Shown: in pieces, positions 60,811 to 64,000 of the stretch | Layout: each line of letters starts with the position of its first letter | How positions within the stretch are numbered: position 1 is the stretch's first letter | Assembly (NCBI RefSeq): GCF_052056295.1 | Contig: NZ_CP182493.1 | Coordinates: 992,001-1,056,000 of the forward strand | Direction: 5' to 3' | Source: Catenovulum sp052056295 | Lineage (GTDB): Bacteria; Pseudomonadota; Gammaproteobacteria; Enterobacterales; Alteromonadaceae | DNA: 64,000 nt | Program-made: the position numbers and the translations under genes | Notes under the pieces: generated by a model | What the model saw: only the letters and a program-made list of their open reading frames with translations | Told to the model about the DNA's origin: nothing | Databases searched by the model: none

Positions 60811-62868
60811 CTACCAAATAGATTTTAACTGACTAATTTGCCAGCTTGTTACTAGGCTGATTTTGTCAGATTGCAATTGAATTTGCTCAAATGGTTTATT
60901 TGGAAAAACCAACGAGGTTATAGTTGCTTTACCATCATCAACAAATACTTCAATTGAACCAACATCTTGCACTATGCGCACTGAGTATTGTTGTTTCGTA
61001 TCAATTGGCGCGGTTTGTATCATAGGAAAGTCTTCATCAAACCTTTGTTGCCCAGCTTGAGTTCTGTCTACCGACAACAAACCTGTTGCCTTATTTAAAC
61101 TGATAACTGCTTGTTCGTTTAAATTATTGGCTAACACTATGGTAAATTCGCTCGCTTGTTGCATATCTACTTCAAGCGAAATATCGGCCAATTCACTGGT
61201 CAGTTTTGCTTTTTTGTCTAAGCTAACTGTTTGTTTTACTGCTAAGTTACTGCCTTTAGCCGTGTTTTGTTGCAAGGCGTCTAATTCTGCAGTTGGTAAT
61301 GATGCTACACGGTAACCTTTGGCTGTTTTATGCAGTTTCAGTTCCCTTGGCACTGTCATTGCACCACGCCATTGGTCGGTTGGCACTTCGTTGGCGTATG
61401 CCCAGTTATTCATCCAGCCTATAAACAAGTGGCGGCCATCTTCAATGCCCGACCAAGTTACACCAGCATAATTGTCTGCGCCATAATCCAACCATACTGC
61501 TGGCTCTATTGCTGATTTTGCAGGCGCATCGGCAAATGCAATTTGGTCTACTGAAATATGTCCCCAAGGGCCAATTGCGTTGTCGACAATTTCTAAATGC
61601 GCTTGTTTGCCTTGCCATTTGCTTACATCCCAACTGGCAATCGACATACTGCCTGAGTTTTTACCTGTAGCTGATGCAACAATTTCATCGTCAACAATTA
61701 GGTTCATAGCCGCATCTTTCGGATATTTACCGCCAGCTATCACAAAGTTAATGTAAGCTTTCTCTATGCTAAATGGTTGGCTAATGAGTTTGCCGCGTGA
61801 TGCATCGCCAGTGTTAAACGAGTTGGCGAGCTGTGCACCATAGCGGCCGATAAATTCGTTTTCTCTTGCACGAATGGGCGATTGTTTAAACGAGTCGCCT
61901 TGTTTTTGCCATTTAGCTAAACTGCCTTCGAAGTCTTCGAATATATAATCTTGCGGGAATACAGCTGGGATTTTAGTTACTTCAGCTTTAAACTGCGGAT
62001 CCATTTTGAAGGTTTTACCGTCAAAATCGCCAACAAAATATTGTGTGCCCGAGCCACCATTTGGCCCACCTGGGTTTAAGCTGACTAACAGCACATATTT
62101 TTCTTCACCTGAGCCTTCAACCTGCATTTTAATTAAATCTGGGCATTCCCAATAACCACCATGCGCACCATATTCTGCGCCAAAATCACTTAGGTGGTGC
62201 CAGTTTTTTAAATTGGCTGAGGCATAAAAGCTAATGCGGTTTTGCACAGCTAACGCCATTACCCATTGGCTTGATTCGTCATGCCAAAATACTTTTGGAT
62301 CACGAAAATCGGCAATTTTGCCACCTTCTAATACTGGGTTGCCCGCATATTTTTGCCAACTACGGCCATTGTCTAAGCTGTAGGCTAATGCTTGTGTTTG
62401 CACGTTTTCCGCTCTAGCGGCTTCGGCAACTTTGTCGTGGTAGGTGAATATGGCAACTAACGGTGGGTTTTCTGCTGTGCCTAAACCTGAGGTGTTGTAT
62501 TTATCCACCACTGCGCTGCCGGAAAATATCCAACCTTTGTCGTCGGGAAATAACGCTATGGGTAATTCTTGCCAGTGAACTAAATCTTTAGAAACTGCAT
62601 GGCCCCAGTGCATTGGCCCCCACTTTGTGCCATCTGGATAATGTTGAAAAAACAAATGGTATTCACCATTGTGATAAACCATGCCGTTGGGGTCGTTCAT
62701 CCAACCTTGTTGCGGGGAAAAGTGAAATTGTAATCTATGGTGTTGAAAGTATTCAGGTTTTGATGTGGTTGATTTAACTGCTTGATTTGCGTGAACCGTC
62801 GCAGGCAAGGTGGTTAACCCCGCGGTCATCGACAGTGCAATTAACCAAGTTAATTTTCTAAGCTTCAT
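60811..62868 (-). CDS. Exported GH32 fructanase/levanase with inserted module
   Basis: About 685 residues. Signal peptide ends near residue 28 (TVHANQ). All GH32 catalytic motifs are intact: WMNDPNG with the nucleophile Asp about 59, FRDPKVFW with Asp about 190, and YWECPDL with acid/base Glu about 241. Residues about 308-455 are an extra domain (from EDFEGSLAKW to DQIAFADAPA) placed inside the catalytic propeller, before VWLDYGADNYAGVTW. It resembles the N-terminal repeats of the enzyme at 53334. It cleaves beta-fructosidic bonds of levan, inulin or sucrose. ATG 62868 is chosen over a TTG five codons earlier. Confidence 0.92.
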   Translation of the reverse strand: MKLRKLTWLIALSMTAGLTTLPATVHANQAVKSTTSKPEYFQHHRLQFHFSPQQGWMNDPNGMVYHNGEYHLFFQHYPDGTKWGPMHWGHAVSKDLVHWQELPIALFPDDKGWIFSGSAVVDKYNTSGLGTAENPPLVAIFTYHDKVAEAARAENVQTQALAYSLDNGRSWQKYAGNPVLEGGKIADFRDPKVFWHDESSQWVMALAVQNRISFYASANLKNWHHLSDFGAEYGAHGGYWECPDLIKMQVEGSGEEKYVLLVSLNPGGPNGGSGTQYFVGDFDGKTFKMDPQFKAEVTKIPAVFPQDYIFEDFEGSLAKWQKQGDSFKQSPIRARENEFIGRYGAQLANSFNTGDASRGKLISQPFSIEKAYINFVIAGGKYPKDAAMNLIVDDEIVASATGKNSGSMSIASWDVSKWQGKQAHLEIVDNAIGPWGHISVDQIAFADAPAKSAIEPAVWLDYGADNYAGVTWSGIEDGRHLFIGWMNNWAYANEVPTDQWRGAMTVPRELKLHKTAKGYRVASLPTAELDALQQNTAKGSNLAVKQTVSLDKKAKLTSELADISLEVDMQQASEFTIVLANNLNEQAVISLNKATGLLSVDRTQAGQQRFDEDFPMIQTAPIDTKQQYSVRIVQDVGSIEVFVDDGKATITSLVFPNKPFEQIQLQSDKISLVTSWQISQLKSIW

Positions 62869-62898
62869 AACAATACGACTCAATAAATATAAACTAAG

Positions 62899-62946
62899 AA
62901 AAATGCGCCACCAGCTAGTTACCTTGGGTAAAACTACTGGTGGCGC
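62899..62946 (-). terminator. Terminator between the two GH32 genes
   Basis: GCGCCACCAG and CTGGTGGCGC close a long stem extended by AACTA(C/G)-type pairs, followed on the minus strand by five Ts. It lies 40 bp after the stop of the upstream GH32 gene. Confidence 0.85.
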
Positions 62947-62985
62947 GAGTTCTAATTGTACTAATCAGAATTACTTTGCATTCAA

Positions 62986-64000
62986 TTAACGTGTATATCG
63001 GCTTAAGTCGGTTACGTTAATTGCATCAGCTGTACTATAAAAACCAATTTCATAGTCTGCTAATTCGTATAATCTGAAACTTAAAGCACGTGAGTTATTG
63101 ATATACAGCGCGCCTACACCTGCTTCTGGGTCGGCTATCAACTCAAATTCAACGCCAGCTGATGCATCTATTGATACGTCAACCACTGAATTGAACTGGT
63201 TGTTTTCATCACCTGCAAAGTAGAATTTAGCTTGGTTGTTAGCGGCATCTACACTCAAGTGCGCACGTTTGTCGGTATCATCTGCGCCCGGTTTTCTAAA
63301 CATTAAACCAAAACTTGCGTTAGCATTTGCGCTGTTAACTTTGAATGCCCAGCGATTTTTTTCAGCTGAGGCAGCCAAGGTAATTGCACTTTGTGCTGGC
63401 AAGTTCAAACCTGTTTCAGTAGCTGCTGCGCCACCTTCAGTAAATACAGTTTCTACTGATGCAGTTTGCATTAAGCCTGTGCGAACTTTTTCTGGTAACT
63501 CAACCATTAATTCGCCGTTAACTTGTTTTAGCTGATGAATAAGCAAGTCGCCACCCCAATCAGGGTTGTTGCCATCACGTCGGCCAAAGTTATGTGCAAC
63601 CCAACCAAATAATAGTCTTTCGTCAGCTGTACCAGCTGTACGCGCCGCGTAATATGCTCGGCCGTCTAACTCTGGCATGTTCGCTGTAACCCAGTTATCA
63701 CCGTTTTTAACTAAGTATTTAACTTGGCGCGAGTCATCTCTTTGGTCTGAATAAACAATAAATGGTACGCCATCTATTTCAAAGTAATCAGCTACTTCTA
63801 AGTTAAGGTTAGACACTTCAGTGTATAAAGGCGCTTCAGCAGTCCAGTTAGTTAAATTGTCTGATGTATACAAACCAATTGCCGCTTTGTTGTCAAAACG
63901 TGTGGTTATTAACATCCAATATTTGCTTTCGGCTGCATTCCAAAATACTAATGGGTCGCGGAAGTCAAAATCGCTGTAGCCATTCGAGCCACTGAATGTG
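62986..64000 (-). CDS. GH32-like enzyme, C-terminal part (cut by window edge)
   Basis: About 337 residues are visible and the frame continues past 64000. It is a close paralogue of the C-terminal half of the protein at 53334-56621: GSNGYSDFDFRDPLVFWN at the edge, MLITTRFDNKAAIGLYTS, NLEVADYFEIDGVPFIVYSDQR (the position of ECP reads EVADYF), AARTAGTADERLLFGWV, and the C-terminal sandwich ending DLSRYTR. The N-terminal part, perhaps with the same repeats, lies outside. Confidence 0.88.
   Translation of the reverse strand, partial: TFSGSNGYSDFDFRDPLVFWNAAESKYWMLITTRFDNKAAIGLYTSDNLTNWTAEAPLYTEVSNLNLEVADYFEIDGVPFIVYSDQRDDSRQVKYLVKNGDNWVTANMPELDGRAYYAARTAGTADERLLFGWVAHNFGRRDGNNPDWGGDLLIHQLKQVNGELMVELPEKVRTGLMQTASVETVFTEGGAAATETGLNLPAQSAITLAASAEKNRWAFKVNSANANASFGLMFRKPGADDTDKRAHLSVDAANNQAKFYFAGDENNQFNSVVDVSIDASAGVEFELIADPEAGVGALYINNSRALSFRLYELADYEIGFYSTADAINVTDLSRYTR

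Noticed and set aside
1..64000. CRISPR arrays, tRNA genes, prophage or complete insertion sequences
   Set aside because: No regularly spaced repeats, tRNA-like cloverleaf, transposase or phage genes were recognised by eye; a tRNAscan or ISfinder run could still find something.

Overview
The window looks like chromosomal DNA of a marine, polysaccharide-using gammaproteobacterium, probably in the Alteromonadales (a Catenovulum/Paraglaciecola-like relative). This is an inference from low-to-medium GC, the napEDABC type, the 4.5S RNA form, the DUF481, SelO, MarC and TrmB proteins, and the fructan/sulfatase/uronate genes. No 16S gene or other decisive marker is present.

Region 1 (1-13.2 kb, minus strand) is a nitrate assimilation block. 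In transcription order it holds the nitrate ABC transporter nrtA-nrtB-nrtC, an FAD/[2Fe-2S] electron-transfer subunit, the catalytic subunit nasA, a TrpD2/YbiB-like protein, an outer-membrane porin, cobA (for siroheme), and the start of nirB, which is cut by the window edge. Sigma-54-like promoters precede nrtA and nasA, NtrC-like palindromes are present, and an intrinsic terminator sits in the nrtA leader, as expected for nitrogen control plus ANTAR antitermination. An ANTAR response regulator (NasT-like) lies at 25.0 kb. It is transcribed away from napEDABC, the periplasmic nitrate reductase operon at 20.7-24.7 kb.

Region 2 (13.4-35.4 kb) is mixed. It contains a sulfatase fused to a YHYH domain, galE and a UDP-glucuronate 4-epimerase-like gene, a DUF481 outer-membrane protein, a diguanylate cyclase, nap, a RoxA-like dihaem protein, aroA, ffs (4.5S RNA), kduI, and a LysR/fdhD/YdeP-like oxidoreductase group. 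Several intergenic gaps (4.2-4.9, 15.6-16.0, 27.9-28.6 kb) carry a family of about 110-bp palindromic elements. Their sequences differ but their folds are kept.

Region 3 (35.4-44.5 kb) is mostly housekeeping: dgt-like dGTPase with a nucleotidyltransferase and a Cys-rich membrane protein, an AstE-like hydrolase, a GCS2-family ligase, selO, marC and trmB.

Region 4 (44.5-56.6 and 60.8-64 kb) is a sucrose/fructan locus. It has an MFS sugar porter, a MalK-type ATPase, two periplasmic sugar-binding proteins, a chemoreceptor, sucrose phosphorylase and three GH32 enzymes. Four copies of a LacI-type operator (core ACAACGTTGT) lie in its intergenic regions, but the regulator gene is not in the window.

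Region 5 (56.7-60.5 kb) interrupts that locus. It has a PIN-toxin/HTH-antitoxin pair followed by small AT-rich genes (a metallo-beta-lactamase-fold protein, a DUF6174-like protein and two unknown exported proteins). These are separated by sequences with the hallmarks of integron attC sites, so this looks like a cassette cluster without a visible integrase.
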